DNA of 64,000 nt from Planotetraspora sp. A-T 1434 (GTDB taxonomy: Bacteria; Actinomycetota; Actinomycetes; Streptosporangiales; Streptosporangiaceae): positions 186,001 through 250,000 of the forward strand of contig NZ_JAOEGB010000008.1 in NCBI RefSeq assembly GCF_025420585.1, written 5' to 3'. Of this stretch, positions 26,161 to 34,100 are shown piece after piece (the stretch's first letter is position 1; each line of letters starts with the position of its first letter). Both the position numbers and the translations under genes were made by a program. A model generated the notes under the pieces. It worked only from the letters and a program-made list of their open reading frames with translations. It had not been told where the DNA came from and did not search any database.

Positions 26161-26253
26161 CCTGTCCGACGGGTATGGGCGCTGTGGGAAGAGCGGTTCC
26201 CTGAGCGGCTTCCCGCCGCCTGACGGGGTGGGTTGCGGGTATCCGCTTGGAGG
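26161..26253 (+). pseudogene. Remnant of a second antitoxin/AbiEii gene junction
   Basis: The frame from 26161 reads PVRRVWALWEERFPERLPAA and a stop, close to the end of the antitoxin at 28139 (PARRVRALWEERFP...). The next bases, TTGCGGGTATCCGCTTGGAGGT, correspond to the start of the downstream nucleotidyltransferase gene (TTGCGCGTATCGGCTTGGAGGT, split here by the limit on quoted bases: compare 26232-26253 with the stretch near 28160). The rest of that module is gone. It shows the island once had two related modules or underwent a duplication. Confidence 0.6.
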
Positions 26254-26322
26254 TAACTGCTCGGGAAACCCCCAGTTGCAACGCGCCATCTCAGCAATCT
26301 GGTGGTTGGAGGGCGTGGCGGC

Positions 26323-26652
26323 TCAGGCCACCTTGACGGAATGGGGGCCAACGCTAATGGTTACCTGCAGGTGTCCTCCCAGGGCGGTCGCATAGGCGCG
26401 AAGGGTCTCCAACTCCATGACGTCGGGATCTCCGTTCTCGATCTGGGAGACCCGGGACTGCGAGATGCCCAACGCGGTGGCAACATCGGCCTGGGTCTTA
26501 CCCAGTGCCTTGCGTAGTTCCTTCAGGTGGTGTCCGGCCACGAAAGCGTCCAGTTCGGCGTCGGCGGCGGCCTGGAGGGCCGGATCGGCCAGTTCAGGGT
26601 GGCGGCGGTGTGCTTCCGCCTTGACTTCCCGCCAGCTACGAGCAGAGCTCAT
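26323..26652 (-). CDS. XRE family antitoxin
   Basis: 109 residues from an ATG with AAGGAGG 7 nt upstream. A Cro/CI helix-turn-helix ('QADVATALGISQSRVSQIE') sits at about residues 58-80, followed by 'LRAYATALGGHLQVTISV', the tail usual in HigA-like antitoxins of this type. The ATG overlaps the stop of the toxin gene (ATGA), so toxin precedes antitoxin, the HigB-HigA order. It should bind the toxin and repress the operon. Confidence 0.88.
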   Translation of the reverse strand: MSSARSWREVKAEAHRRHPELADPALQAAADAELDAFVAGHHLKELRKALGKTQADVATALGISQSRVSQIENGDPDVMELETLRAYATALGGHLQVTISVGPHSVKVA

Positions 26653-27032
26653 GTCGTATCCTCCTTCGCCTTGTCTGTACGGTATTGGGCATAACGTCGC
26701 TTGGCCAGCGGAATCGCTTCGTGGTACCAGCGCGACCATCGACCTGCCTTGTCGCCGGCCACCAGAAGGATGGCTTCCCTGTCAGGATCGAAGACGAACA
26801 CGATCCTGATCTCTGAACGGCCTCGGGAACCCGGTCGCAACTCCTTGAGATTGTTCAGGTCGTCATCTTCCAGGGTGTCCACAAGCGGGCGACCTAAGGC
26901 TGGCCCGGCTTCGGCAAGCCGGTCGATGGCCCGTTCGACCAAGGTCGCAGTATGCGGGTCGGTGTCACAGAGCTTGAGGAACCAGTCCTCGACTGGTTCT
27001 AGCAGTACTACATCCCACGCACACCTCGCAAT
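26649..27032 (-). CDS. RelE/HigB-type toxin (phage Gp49-like), start unresolved
   Basis: About 120-127 residues: 'WDVVLLEPVEDWFLKL', 'ERAIDRLAEAGPALGRPLVDTL', 'NLKELRPGSRGRSEIRIVFVFD', 'AILLVAGDKAGRWSRWYHEAI'. This is the Gp49/HigB family of ribosome-associated mRNA interferases. No ATG, GTG or TTG lies in frame near the expected N-terminus; an ATT at 27032 after AGGGG is the nearest candidate, and the long upstream frame is antisense to a transposase remnant. The gene may therefore have lost its normal start. Overlaps the antitoxin by ATGA. Confidence 0.75.
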   Translation of the reverse strand: MARCAWDVVLLEPVEDWFLKLCDTDPHTATLVERAIDRLAEAGPALGRPLVDTLEDDDLNNLKELRPGSRGRSEIRIVFVFDPDREAILLVAGDKAGRWSRWYHEAIPLAKRRYAQYRTDKAKEDTT

Positions 27033-27077
27033 ATAACCCCTGGCTTCTATCCCTACCCAGTTATTGGAAAGGGTTCC

Positions 27078-27206
27078 TTGCGCCAGGCCCGCTGGCGTGC
27101 GGTCAACGCACCTCACCTCGTCGCCCTGGTCCGGACCGGAGCGATGTTCATCAACGGCATCCTGGTGGACCGACCCGCCGCCGACGCCCCATCTGCGGCC
27201 GCCTAA
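27078..27206 (+). pseudogene. Transposase-like C-terminal remnant
   Basis: An open stretch of 42 codons reading 'RQARWRAVNAPHLVALVRTG', then 'MFINGILVDRP' and an Ala-rich end before TAA. This resembles the C-terminus shared by some actinobacterial insertion-sequence transposases. The rest of the gene is absent; upstream lies the toxin gene on the other strand, whose start region it may have disrupted. Family not assigned. Confidence 0.35.
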
Positions 27207-27272
27207 AGATTTTGATCCACAGGTCTTGACGATTGCTTGCCCTGCCATCGGGCTCGGGTTAGCACGTGAGGC

Positions 27273-27629
27273 CTACCAGAGATCGTCAAGTTCGCCGATC
27301 CTTTTGCGGAGCACACGCGCATCCCTCCTCGGGAGGACATGGACGACAGCGTTCAAAATCTCGCGAAGCTCGAGGGGATCCGGACAGCAGAGCATCACCC
27401 CGCACGACTGCGCAGGATCGAAGAGGCGATGCCACGGGTCCCGTAAGAACAGCGACCAGGCACGCAGTGCTTCTGCCGCAGCACCCGGCCAATAGCGCTT
27501 GCGCTCCAGACAAGCGACTGTGACACGACCTCGCTGGGACAAGCCAGAGATGACCTCGACCTGAGCGCCAGTTGCCGGCCAAGGGCACGGGGCATCGGCG
27601 CGGATCTGAGCCGGACGTCTACGCGCCAT
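27273..27629 (-). CDS. Hypothetical protein in tRNA-Val island
   Basis: 118 residues from an ATG with GAAAGG upstream. A basic N-terminus (MARRRPAQIRA) is followed by a central region with 'RAWSLFLRDPWHRLF' and a C-terminal 'DPLELREILNAVVHVL' then 'DARVLRKRIGELDDLW'. The end looks helical and resembles tails of other unknown actinobacterial proteins that finish with a Leu/Asp pattern. No catalytic motif is visible. Coding appearance is good, function unknown. Confidence 0.5.
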   Translation of the reverse strand: MARRRPAQIRADAPCPWPATGAQVEVISGLSQRGRVTVACLERKRYWPGAAAEALRAWSLFLRDPWHRLFDPAQSCGVMLCCPDPLELREILNAVVHVLPRRDARVLRKRIGELDDLW

Positions 27630-27806
27630 AGCCCTTTCGTGTGATCGACATAGGCACCATCTTGCCACTGGCTGAACTTCAGGCAAGAGGCTCACCTCCC
27701 GAGGTCACAAGCTGCCGACGGAGGAAAGCTTTGCGGCCGCCGAGCGCGACGGTGTGAATGGTTATACGGCGGGTCATGCTGGTCGCGGTGGGGCACACTG
27801 GGGAGT

Positions 27807-28139
27807 ATGAACGGTCAGCGTGATGCTCCCTTCAGCTATGCGGATGTCCGGCCGTATGCGGTTGCCGAGTCGCTGGACGAGCTGGCTGGGCCGGTACACG
27901 GCGTGGTGACACTCCCGCATGAGCTGGCGTGGAGCGGCCGCCGCAGCTTCGATTTGGATGATCCATACGATCGCAGTGCACTGTACAAGATCGTGCTGGA
28001 GGAAGGGCGTCAGGAGCATTTCCGTGTGCTTCTCAACGCTGAGGTGCTCAGGCGCCACTGGGGTGAGCTACTACCCGCCCGGCGGGTCCGGGCGCTGTGG
28101 GAAGAGCGGTTCCCCCAATTGCATCGCTCCGCTGCCTGA
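27807..28139 (+). CDS. Partner/antitoxin of an AbiEii-like nucleotidyltransferase
   Basis: 110 residues from an ATG with GGGGAG upstream. 'VAESLDELAGPVHGVVTLPHELAW', 'RRSFDLDDPYDRSALYKIVLEEG' and 'LLPARRVRALWEERFPQL' are the readable conserved parts; the same protein family is usually found directly before nucleotidyltransferase toxins in actinobacteria. Its stop overlaps the next ATG (TGATG). No DNA-binding motif is obvious. Role as antitoxin is inferred from position. Confidence 0.7.
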   Translation: MNGQRDAPFSYADVRPYAVAESLDELAGPVHGVVTLPHELAWSGRRSFDLDDPYDRSALYKIVLEEGRQEHFRVLLNAEVLRRHWGELLPARRVRALWEERFPQLHRSAA

Positions 28140-28789
28140 TGGATCGACTGCAGGAGCGTCTTGCGCGTATCGGCTTGGAGGTCGCCGCCCGGCACGGGTT
28201 CGTTCTTGGTGGCGGCCACGCGGTACAGCTACATGGCATGGGTGCCCGCCCATCGGAGGACATAGACCTGTTCACGCCCTCGCGCGGAACTCCGGAGCAG
28301 GTCGAGCAAGTCGTTGTTGACGCCTATGGCAGGGAGGGCTTCCAGGTCGAAGTACGGCTGCGTACGCCTGATCTGGTGCAACTGGAAGTTAGTGACGCTG
28401 CGGGGGGCAGTTGCAAGGTGGATCTGGGGGTGTTCTGGCAAGCGCGCTCGCCGGTCATGCTGGAGATTGGGCCAGTGCTGCACCCCGATGATGCCGTGGC
28501 CGGCAAGATGGACGCCCTGTTCAACCGGTGGGCGCCCAGGGATTTCCTGGATATCGATGCGATCTTGAGCAGTGGCCGTTACACCACAGAACAGCTCTTG
28601 TCCGTCGCCGAAGAACACAATCCCGGGTTCGAGAGACTCATGTTCGCTGAAGCTCTGTCGTACCTTGAGCGGGTCCCGGACCGGGACTTCCTCGCCTACG
28701 GTGTGACACCCGAACGGGTCGAGACGATGCGCAAACGTCTGAACGAGTGGCGGAGGAGGCTCGTCCCCCCAGTCGGAGGAGCTGAGTGA
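28139..28789 (+). CDS. AbiEii/AbiGii-type nucleotidyltransferase toxin
   Basis: 216 residues. The nucleotidyltransferase signature is intact: 'FVLGGGHAVQLHG' followed by 'RPSEDIDLFTP' with the two catalytic Asp residues, and a third acidic strand 'CKVDLGVFW'. 'VAGKMDALFNRWAPRDFLDIDAIL' is the typical helical continuation. AbiEii-like enzymes transfer nucleotides (to tRNA in characterised relatives such as MenT) and block growth. Coupled to the upstream partner, so this is a probable type IV-like toxin-antitoxin or abortive-infection module. Confidence 0.82.
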   Translation: MDRLQERLARIGLEVAARHGFVLGGGHAVQLHGMGARPSEDIDLFTPSRGTPEQVEQVVVDAYGREGFQVEVRLRTPDLVQLEVSDAAGGSCKVDLGVFWQARSPVMLEIGPVLHPDDAVAGKMDALFNRWAPRDFLDIDAILSSGRYTTEQLLSVAEEHNPGFERLMFAEALSYLERVPDRDFLAYGVTPERVETMRKRLNEWRRRLVPPVGGAE

Positions 28790-28900
28790 CTATCTGGGTG
28801 ACAACAGGGACGGACGAGCCCGGACAACGGCGCGCTACCACGTACTGAAAGCCCAGCTCGAGGCCGGTACCTGTGCAGGTCCCGCCCCTCCCCGGGTTGA

Positions 28901-28946
28901 CTTACAAGCGAGGGGTCACTGGTTCGAACCCAGTCCCGCCCACCTG
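28901..28946 (+). repeat. Right attachment-site copy (tRNA-Val 3' fragment)
   Basis: Contains half of the anticodon arm, the variable region, the complete T-arm and the acceptor 3' strand of tRNA-Val, with no 5' half, so it is not a functional gene. One mismatch (C at 28935) breaks an acceptor pair. Confidence 0.9.
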
Positions 28947-28984
28947 CGAAAAGAGCTCCGTCTCCCACCAGGGAAAACGGGGCT

Positions 28985-29005
28985 CGTGCCATTAACGTGC
29001 CATTA
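28985..29005. repeat. CGTGCCATTA direct repeat next to the right att copy
   Basis: CGTGCCATTA occurs at 28985-28994 and 28996-29005, a period of 11 bp. Located 39 bp outside the right attachment copy; it could be an arm-type binding site left from the recombination system. Confidence 0.4.
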
Positions 29006-29049
29006 GCAGGCGCGGACGATCTTGTTCTTTCGCGGCCCCTACAACTTCC

Positions 29050-29478
29050 TTACCCGAGTAAACGCACGACGAGGTTCCCGACCCCTCCCAGGAAGGCCAC
29101 GACCCCCAGCACCAGCAAGACACCCACCTGAAAGGTCCCCTCACCCAACGGTGACATCTCAACAGGCTCACTCGGATTCTCTGGATCGACCAACAACGGC
29201 ATCTGCCGCCCCGCCCATTCGCGTAACCCCTACCCCGTACCGGTGGAGACGACAGCCTCGTGCTCCCGCCCATCCAGGCTTACGTACACGACTCGAAGCG
29301 CTCCGAGGCCTTCCCTCCGTATGACCGATCCTGTCGTTTGGTAGGCCCGTCTTCGCAAGTGCCGTAAGCGGCGGATCGCCGCGACGGCCCAGACCAACAA
29401 CGCCGCGCCGATCACGATCACGGAGACAATCACAGGGATCGGAGCGTCCTTGAGGTCATTTGAAGCCACAGCCAACAT
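29050..29478 (-). pseudogene. DUF3592-like membrane protein interrupted by an in-frame TAG
   Basis: From ATG 29478 (AGGAGG upstream) the frame encodes a membrane helix ('PIPVIVSVIVIGAALLVWAV'), a soluble segment with 'TTGSVIRREGLGALRVVYVS' and 'REHEAVVSTGTG', then TAG at 29230-29232. Without any frame change, translation past the TAG continues with 'MPLLVDPENPSEPVEMSPLG' and a second membrane helix ('VGVLLVLGVVAFLGGVGNL') ending at 29050. Both halves fit one DUF3592-type protein with two membrane spans, so a single nonsense mutation or real suppression explains it. Confidence 0.65.
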
Positions 29479-29530
29479 GGTCGCCTCCTGCCCGAAAGTC
29501 TCCCTGAGCGAGATCAAGGCGGCAAAACAG

Positions 29531-29550
29531 CGCCTCCGGCGGGGGCCTCG
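29531..29550 (+). repeat. Dispersed repeat CGCCTCCGGCGGGGGCCTCG, copy 1
   Basis: Near-identical units occur at 29939-29960 and 35596-35617, with a weaker one at about 30479-30500. The left part, GCCTCCGGCGGGGGC, is a partial dyad. Confidence 0.6.
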
Positions 29551-29695
29551 CCTCCGCGATGATCGGTCATGCCCTCTGCCGGTACCCCCTGGCCAGGCTC
29601 GCCCACGACGAGAAGACCCTCAACGAAGTCTGCCGAATTGCGCTTATGGGAATCGCACGATCACGCTGGTCACCCACTCGAGATGAACATCGCAG

Positions 29696-29879
29696 TGTTC
29701 CTGACGGGACTCGAACCCGCATCAACGTAGCCAGGTGAGGAAAACGCGCTTCCCTGCCGGGGGCTAAGGTTCCCCAACCCGTACGGTTACCCGCACAGGC
29801 CCGGTCCCGGTGCATCCGCAACCCTCTGGCATGACACCCCTGCGTTTTGGGCCGCTCTATCCAGTTGAGCTACAGGAAC
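29696..29879 (-). tRNA. tRNA-like gene (tRNA-Arg-type body) interrupted by about 100 nt
   Basis: On the minus strand the 5' end reads GTTCCTG-TA-GCTC-AACTGGATA-GAGC, a perfect acceptor strand and D-arm of the kind found in actinobacterial tRNA-Arg. The 3' end reads GCGGG-TTCGAGT-CCCGT-CAGGAAC-A, a T-arm and the fully complementary 7-bp acceptor strand with discriminator A. Between the D-arm and T-arm there are about 134 nt instead of about 25. The extra sequence is closed by AAAACGC (29842-29848) pairing with GCGTTTT (29741-29747 on the complement) and contains a GUGCGG-GUAA-CCGUAC hairpin. I cannot place an anticodon. It is too short for known group I introns. Confidence 0.55.
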
Positions 29880-30275
29880 ATTGGTGATCAGCTGCAAAGC
29901 CATCATCGGACGGCGTAACCCCAACCGCAAGAACTTTTCGCCTCCGGCGGGGGTCTCGGCTCCGGGATGATCGCCACGAGCAAGAGTTGGTCCGTAAGGG
30001 CTGGGGTAGGGCCTGATCTTCCCGCCCGCCACGACCCAGGCAAGTCCAGCAGCCCGACTCCTCCGAGTCAAGCCCGTCCGTGATCGTGGCATCTCATGAT
30101 GGACCGCTATGTCTGCCGAATCACTCTCGTAGAGGTCAAGCGGCGGCGCGCCGCGCTGCCGTACCCCCTGCGATGTCGTCCGCACGCTGCGCGCCACACG
30201 CCAGCCACCACATATCCAAGCAAGTCGCCGACCCGTAACGCGCCGCCGCTCCGGCCCTGGCGCCGACCACAGGCC
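29880..30275. other. Gene-poor stretch with a dispersed repeat copy
   Basis: No frame with convincing coding features is seen on either strand. The stretch starts at the 5' side of the tRNA-like gene, so its first bases should hold that gene's promoter. Copy 2 of the CGCCTCCGGCGGGGG repeat lies at 29939-29960. Confidence 0.4.
29939..29960 (+). repeat. Dispersed repeat, copy 2
   Basis: CGCCTCCGGCGGGGGTCTCG followed by GCTCCGGG; differs from copy 1 by one base in the shared 20 bp. Confidence 0.6.
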
Positions 30276-30464
30276 TCAACTGCTTCGCGGTCCTTCGGTG
30301 CTCTCCGGACGATGGTCCGTTATTCCGCCTCCGCTCGCATGTCGCCCCTGTCCTCTCCGCCTGCCGAACAGAGCCGCTACTACTTGCCCTGGATCAGTCA
30401 CCACGGCAAGTGCGGTAAGGACGAGTGCAGCGAGCGACACGATGACCCGACGTAAGAAACGCAC
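30276..30464 (-). CDS. Possible small exported or membrane peptide
   Basis: 62 residues from a GTG. 'MRFLRRVIVSLAALVLTALAV' is a good positively charged plus hydrophobic N-terminus; the remainder is Gly/Arg/Ser-rich without motifs. A weak GCAGG lies close to the start. The surrounding region is decayed, so this may be a chance frame. The interval 30465-30692, between it and the globin gene, shows nothing else except a weak copy of the CGCCTCCGGC repeat near 30479. Confidence 0.3.
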   Translation of the reverse strand: MRFLRRVIVSLAALVLTALAVVTDPGQVVAALFGRRRGQGRHASGGGITDHRPESTEGPRSS

Positions 30465-30692
30465 ACCTGCAAACTACGTGCCTCCGGCTGGGCCTCAAAT
30501 CCGGGCCGATCGTGATAAAGCCAAATATGCGGGCGTGCAACGGTACGGGGATCCGATCGGCGAGGTCGCGTAGCAGACCATGCGGATCTCCAGCATTGCG
30601 CTGTGCAAATCGTGGCGGCGACCAGGATGGCGCCCCCGGGCTATGGTCGCTGTCGATCGGATGTCGCCGCGACCGCCGGGTCGCCTGATTGG

Positions 30693-31133
30693 CTACTCGC
30701 GGCCCCGCACGCGGCCCGTGGTGGCGGGTGCCGCGCCGCCCAGGAGCATCGCCTCGGTGATCAGGTTGTATGCGCTGTGCCAGGCGGCCCTCGTCTCGTC
30801 CGTCCAGCCATCCCCGAGACCGTCGGCGATGGCCTCGAACAGCACGTCGCGGACCCGGGTGTAATCCGCGACCCGCACGCCGTACGTGGCGTGCCGTGCG
30901 CCGAGCTGGCGCGCCCGCTCGAGGAACGACCCGAAATCGGGGATCGCGAAGACGATCATCTCCAGCTCGTCGGCGAACTTGCGCCGCTGCAGCGACATGT
31001 CCGTAGAGAACAGCTCCCGCAGTTCCGGATGACGCTCGAACAGGCGGGAGTAGAAGTCGTCGGCGACCTCGTCCATCCGGGGCCGGAGGGCCGCGACGGC
31101 TCCTGTCACGAGCGCGATCTGCTCCGGCGTCAT
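30693..31133 (-). CDS. Single-domain globin (flavohaemoglobin-type)
   Basis: 146 residues from an ATG with AGGAGG 7 nt upstream, overlapping the stop of the large regulator (ATGA). The globin fold residues are visible: 'VADDFYSRLFERHPELRELF' with the B10 Tyr and CD1 Phe, 'LERARQLGARHATYGV' with the proximal F8 His, and 'WTDETRAAWHSAYNLITEAML' as helix H. There is no reductase domain, so it is a stand-alone haem protein of the FHb-globin class, expected to bind O2 or NO. Coupling to a kinase/LuxR regulator suggests a shared regulatory role. Confidence 0.85.
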   Translation of the reverse strand: MTPEQIALVTGAVAALRPRMDEVADDFYSRLFERHPELRELFSTDMSLQRRKFADELEMIVFAIPDFGSFLERARQLGARHATYGVRVADYTRVRDVLFEAIADGLGDGWTDETRAAWHSAYNLITEAMLLGGAAPATTGRVRGRE

Positions 31134-34100
31134 GTACAGACCTCCTGTCGGACCAGGGCGGAGAGCTCGGCGGCCCCATCGACCCCCAGTTTGGCGTACA
31201 CGTTGCGCAGATCGCCCTCGACCGTGTCGACCGGGATCACGAGGCTCCGGGCGATCTGCGGGCCGGTCTGTCCGTGGGCGGCCAGCTTGGCCACCTGCCG
31301 TTCGCGGCCGTTCAGGGTAGTGACTCCTTCCGGAGTCACGATCCCGGGCGTACGCGCCCCCTCGCACCTCTCCAGCAGCTCGGCCACGGCCAGCATGTGC
31401 CTGGCCGCCGTGCGGTGACCGGCGTGCCCTGCCGCGGCGGTGAGGGCTTCCGCGGCGAGCAGGTTCGCGCCCAGAGCATGGAAACGCCACCCCGCCGCGG
31501 CGAGGCCCTCCGGATCCCGCCGGCCGAGCGCCTCCGCGTGCGCGACCCGGACCGCGGCGTACGGCCCCTGCATGGCTGGGAGCCACGGGACCGCCTCTCC
31601 GAGCCGCACCACGTCGTGGAGGAGCGCGGCGGCGGCCGTCACCTGGCCGGTGGCGAGATACCGGCGGGCCGCGTCCCTGAGGTGGGCGCGTGCCTCCGGG
31701 AGGCTTCCCGCGGCGGCCTTGGCCCAGGCCTGGGCCCGGTCGACGTCGTGGTGCCGGAACGGCAGGCCGTCAAGCTCCGCCAGCCGCGCGGAGATCTCCG
31801 GCCCGGCCGTGCGGCCCGACCATGCGGCAGCCAGCAGCAGCCCGGCGAGGTGCAGCCGCTCGGCGACGGGCTGGCCGCCTGCCCGCGCCTGGCTGAGCCC
31901 TTCGCGGAACTGCTTCTCGGCGACGGCAGGGCGCCCACGCGCGAGCTCGATCCTGCCGAGCTGCCACGGTAACCACATGGCGAGCGAACCCACCTCGTCG
32001 TCGAGCGCCTTGTCCTGAGCGAGCCGTACGGCCTGCTCGGCCTCGGCAATCGCGCCCTGCTCCAGCAGCGCGCCGGCGACGGTGATCAGCGCGCCCGCCG
32101 GATGTGAGACGTTCGTGTGGTCGTGGAGCAGCCGATGCTCGTCATAGGCCCGCTGTCCCAGCTCGGCGGCCTCGTCGACCCGGCCGCCGTCGAGCAGGGC
32201 GTGCGTCCGGGCCCGAAGCCACAGCACGAGATGCCGCCGATTGCGCGGCTCCTTCTCACCCGCCGCGGCCAGCGCCTCAGCCGGCCTCCCATCCGCGGCG
32301 AGCACCATCGCCTCGACCGCCGCCAGCCCCGGCGTCCGCCCTACAGCCAGGGCCGCGGCGCGAAGCGATGCGAGGGCGTCCCGAGCCCGGCCGAGCCCGT
32401 AGAACAGGTTCATGGCCCGGCTGACGGCGACGGCCTCCAGGTCCTCCCCACGGGCGTACTCGGTCGCCGCCCGCAGCTGCTCCTCCGCCTCCGCGAAGCG
32501 GCCCAGCTCCCCGAGGGACTCGCCCAGGCACACCGCCGCACGGCAGTCGGGCCCGTGCCGCAGCGCCGCCCGAGACAGCCGCTCCGCCCGTACGACGTCG
32601 TGCGTGTACCGCGCGAGCAGCGCGGCGCGGATCAGCAGCTCGGGATCGGCGGTTCCGGTGGCGTCCAGCCGCCACGAGGCGAGCAGCAGCGGGTCGGCCT
32701 GCCGCCGTGCGCCGTACGCCTCGACCCGGCTCACCTGGTCGAGCAGCAGCGAGCGCGCGCGCAGGCGCGGCAGCGACTCCCGTACGGCTCTCGCGTGCAG
32801 GGGATGGGCCAGCGTGACCTCCTGCCGGCGGCCCTCCTCGCGCAACGCGATCAGCCCGAGGTTCTCCAGCCGGGTCAGCACCTCGATCGGGGTGTGGGCG
32901 AGCAGGTCGTCGAGGCCGAGGGGCTGGCACAGGGCGAGCAGCTCCACGCTCGCGCGCTCCGTCTGGCTCAGTTCCTTGAGGCGCTGGGAGACGAGGTCGT
33001 TCATCCCCGCGCCTGCCACCAGGGGGCGACGCAGACGCCACACGCCGTCGGCGTCATCGAGCGCGCCGTCCGCCTGTGCGTTCAGCACGAGCTCGCGCAG
33101 GTACAGCAGGTTGCCCTGGCTGGCCTCCCACAGCGCGTGCGCCGCCGGGGCGGCGACGGGGCCGCCGAGCGCCAGATGGAGCAGCGTGTCGGACCCCTGC
33201 CGGTCGAGGGACTGGATCTCGACCCGCAGGGCGCTGCCCTTGCGCCACAGCGCCTCCAGCGCGTCCGGGGTGACGGCCTCAGTGCGTTTGGTGGCGACGA
33301 GGAACAGCCGCGAGCCGGCGAGAAGGTAGGCCAGCAACGCCAGCGAGGTGGCGTCGAGCAGGTCGATGTCGTCCACCGCCAGGACGAAACGACCCGAGGC
33401 TACGGCCGCGTCGATCCTGGCCTTGACGGCGTCGAAGATCCGGTGCGGGTCGGTCAGGTCGAGCCCGGCGGGCAGGACCGGACCGAGCGCCGACAGGGGA
33501 ACGACCGAGGCGCTCGCTGTCGCTGTGACGTGCGCGACGGCGTGCCCCCGGGCCCTGGCATGCGCGAGGAACTCCTCCGCGAGCCGGCTCTTGCCCACGC
33601 CGGAGGGACCGGTCACGAGCACGGCGTTGCAGTTCGCCGAGGCGAGGATGTCGTCGAGCTGCTCCAGCTCCGCCCGCCGCCCCACGAAGGGCCAGCGCAG
33701 CGCCAGGCTGGAGCGGTCCAGCTCAGTGGGGCGCCCGTCGGAGGGGGCGACCTCCCGCCGCGCCGCCTGCTCGGGCTCCGGGTACGGCGAGGCCGGTGCC
33801 ATGTAAGTGGTGGCGGCGGCCACCAGGCGCGAGCGGGCCTCGGTGACGGTCAGGCCGGCCGCGGAGACGGCCCCGACCAGGCGCCGGGTTACCTCGGTCA
33901 GACCGGGCCGGGCCGCCGGATCGACCGCGAGCATGGCCTCCAGCAGGCTCTTCAACTCGGGGGACACGCCGGTGAGGTCGGGCGGCACTTCCGGAGAGAT
34001 GATCCGGTAGACCAGTGCGGCGACGTTGTCCGCTTCATACGGGTAGCGGCCGGTGAGGGTGTAGGCCAGCGTGGCGCCCAGCGCGTACACGTCGGTGGCC

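Larger units (their letters stand above)
25928..28946. mobile_element. Integrated island at tRNA-Val, about 3 kb, no integrase left
   Basis: Bounded by the 46-bp direct repeat, the typical result of tyrosine-recombinase integration into a tRNA 3' end. Inside are an XRE/HigB toxin-antitoxin pair, an AbiEii-like nucleotidyltransferase with partner, one unknown gene, a decayed copy of the latter pair's junction and a transposase-like tail. No integrase, excisionase or replication gene is seen, so it is probably the eroded remains of an integrative element, with toxin-antitoxin genes retained. The sequence is visibly less GC-rich than the flanks. Confidence 0.7.

Noticed and set aside
28790-28900. 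Coding sequence continuing after the AbiEii gene
   Set aside because: A readable frame crosses the att copy but it has no start, no family features and overlaps non-coding tRNA-derived DNA.
29696-29879. Group I intron or tmRNA as explanation of the long tRNA-like gene
   Set aside because: The insert is about 100 nt, too small for a group I core, and there is no tag-peptide frame or tmRNA-type acceptor/T-arm arrangement.
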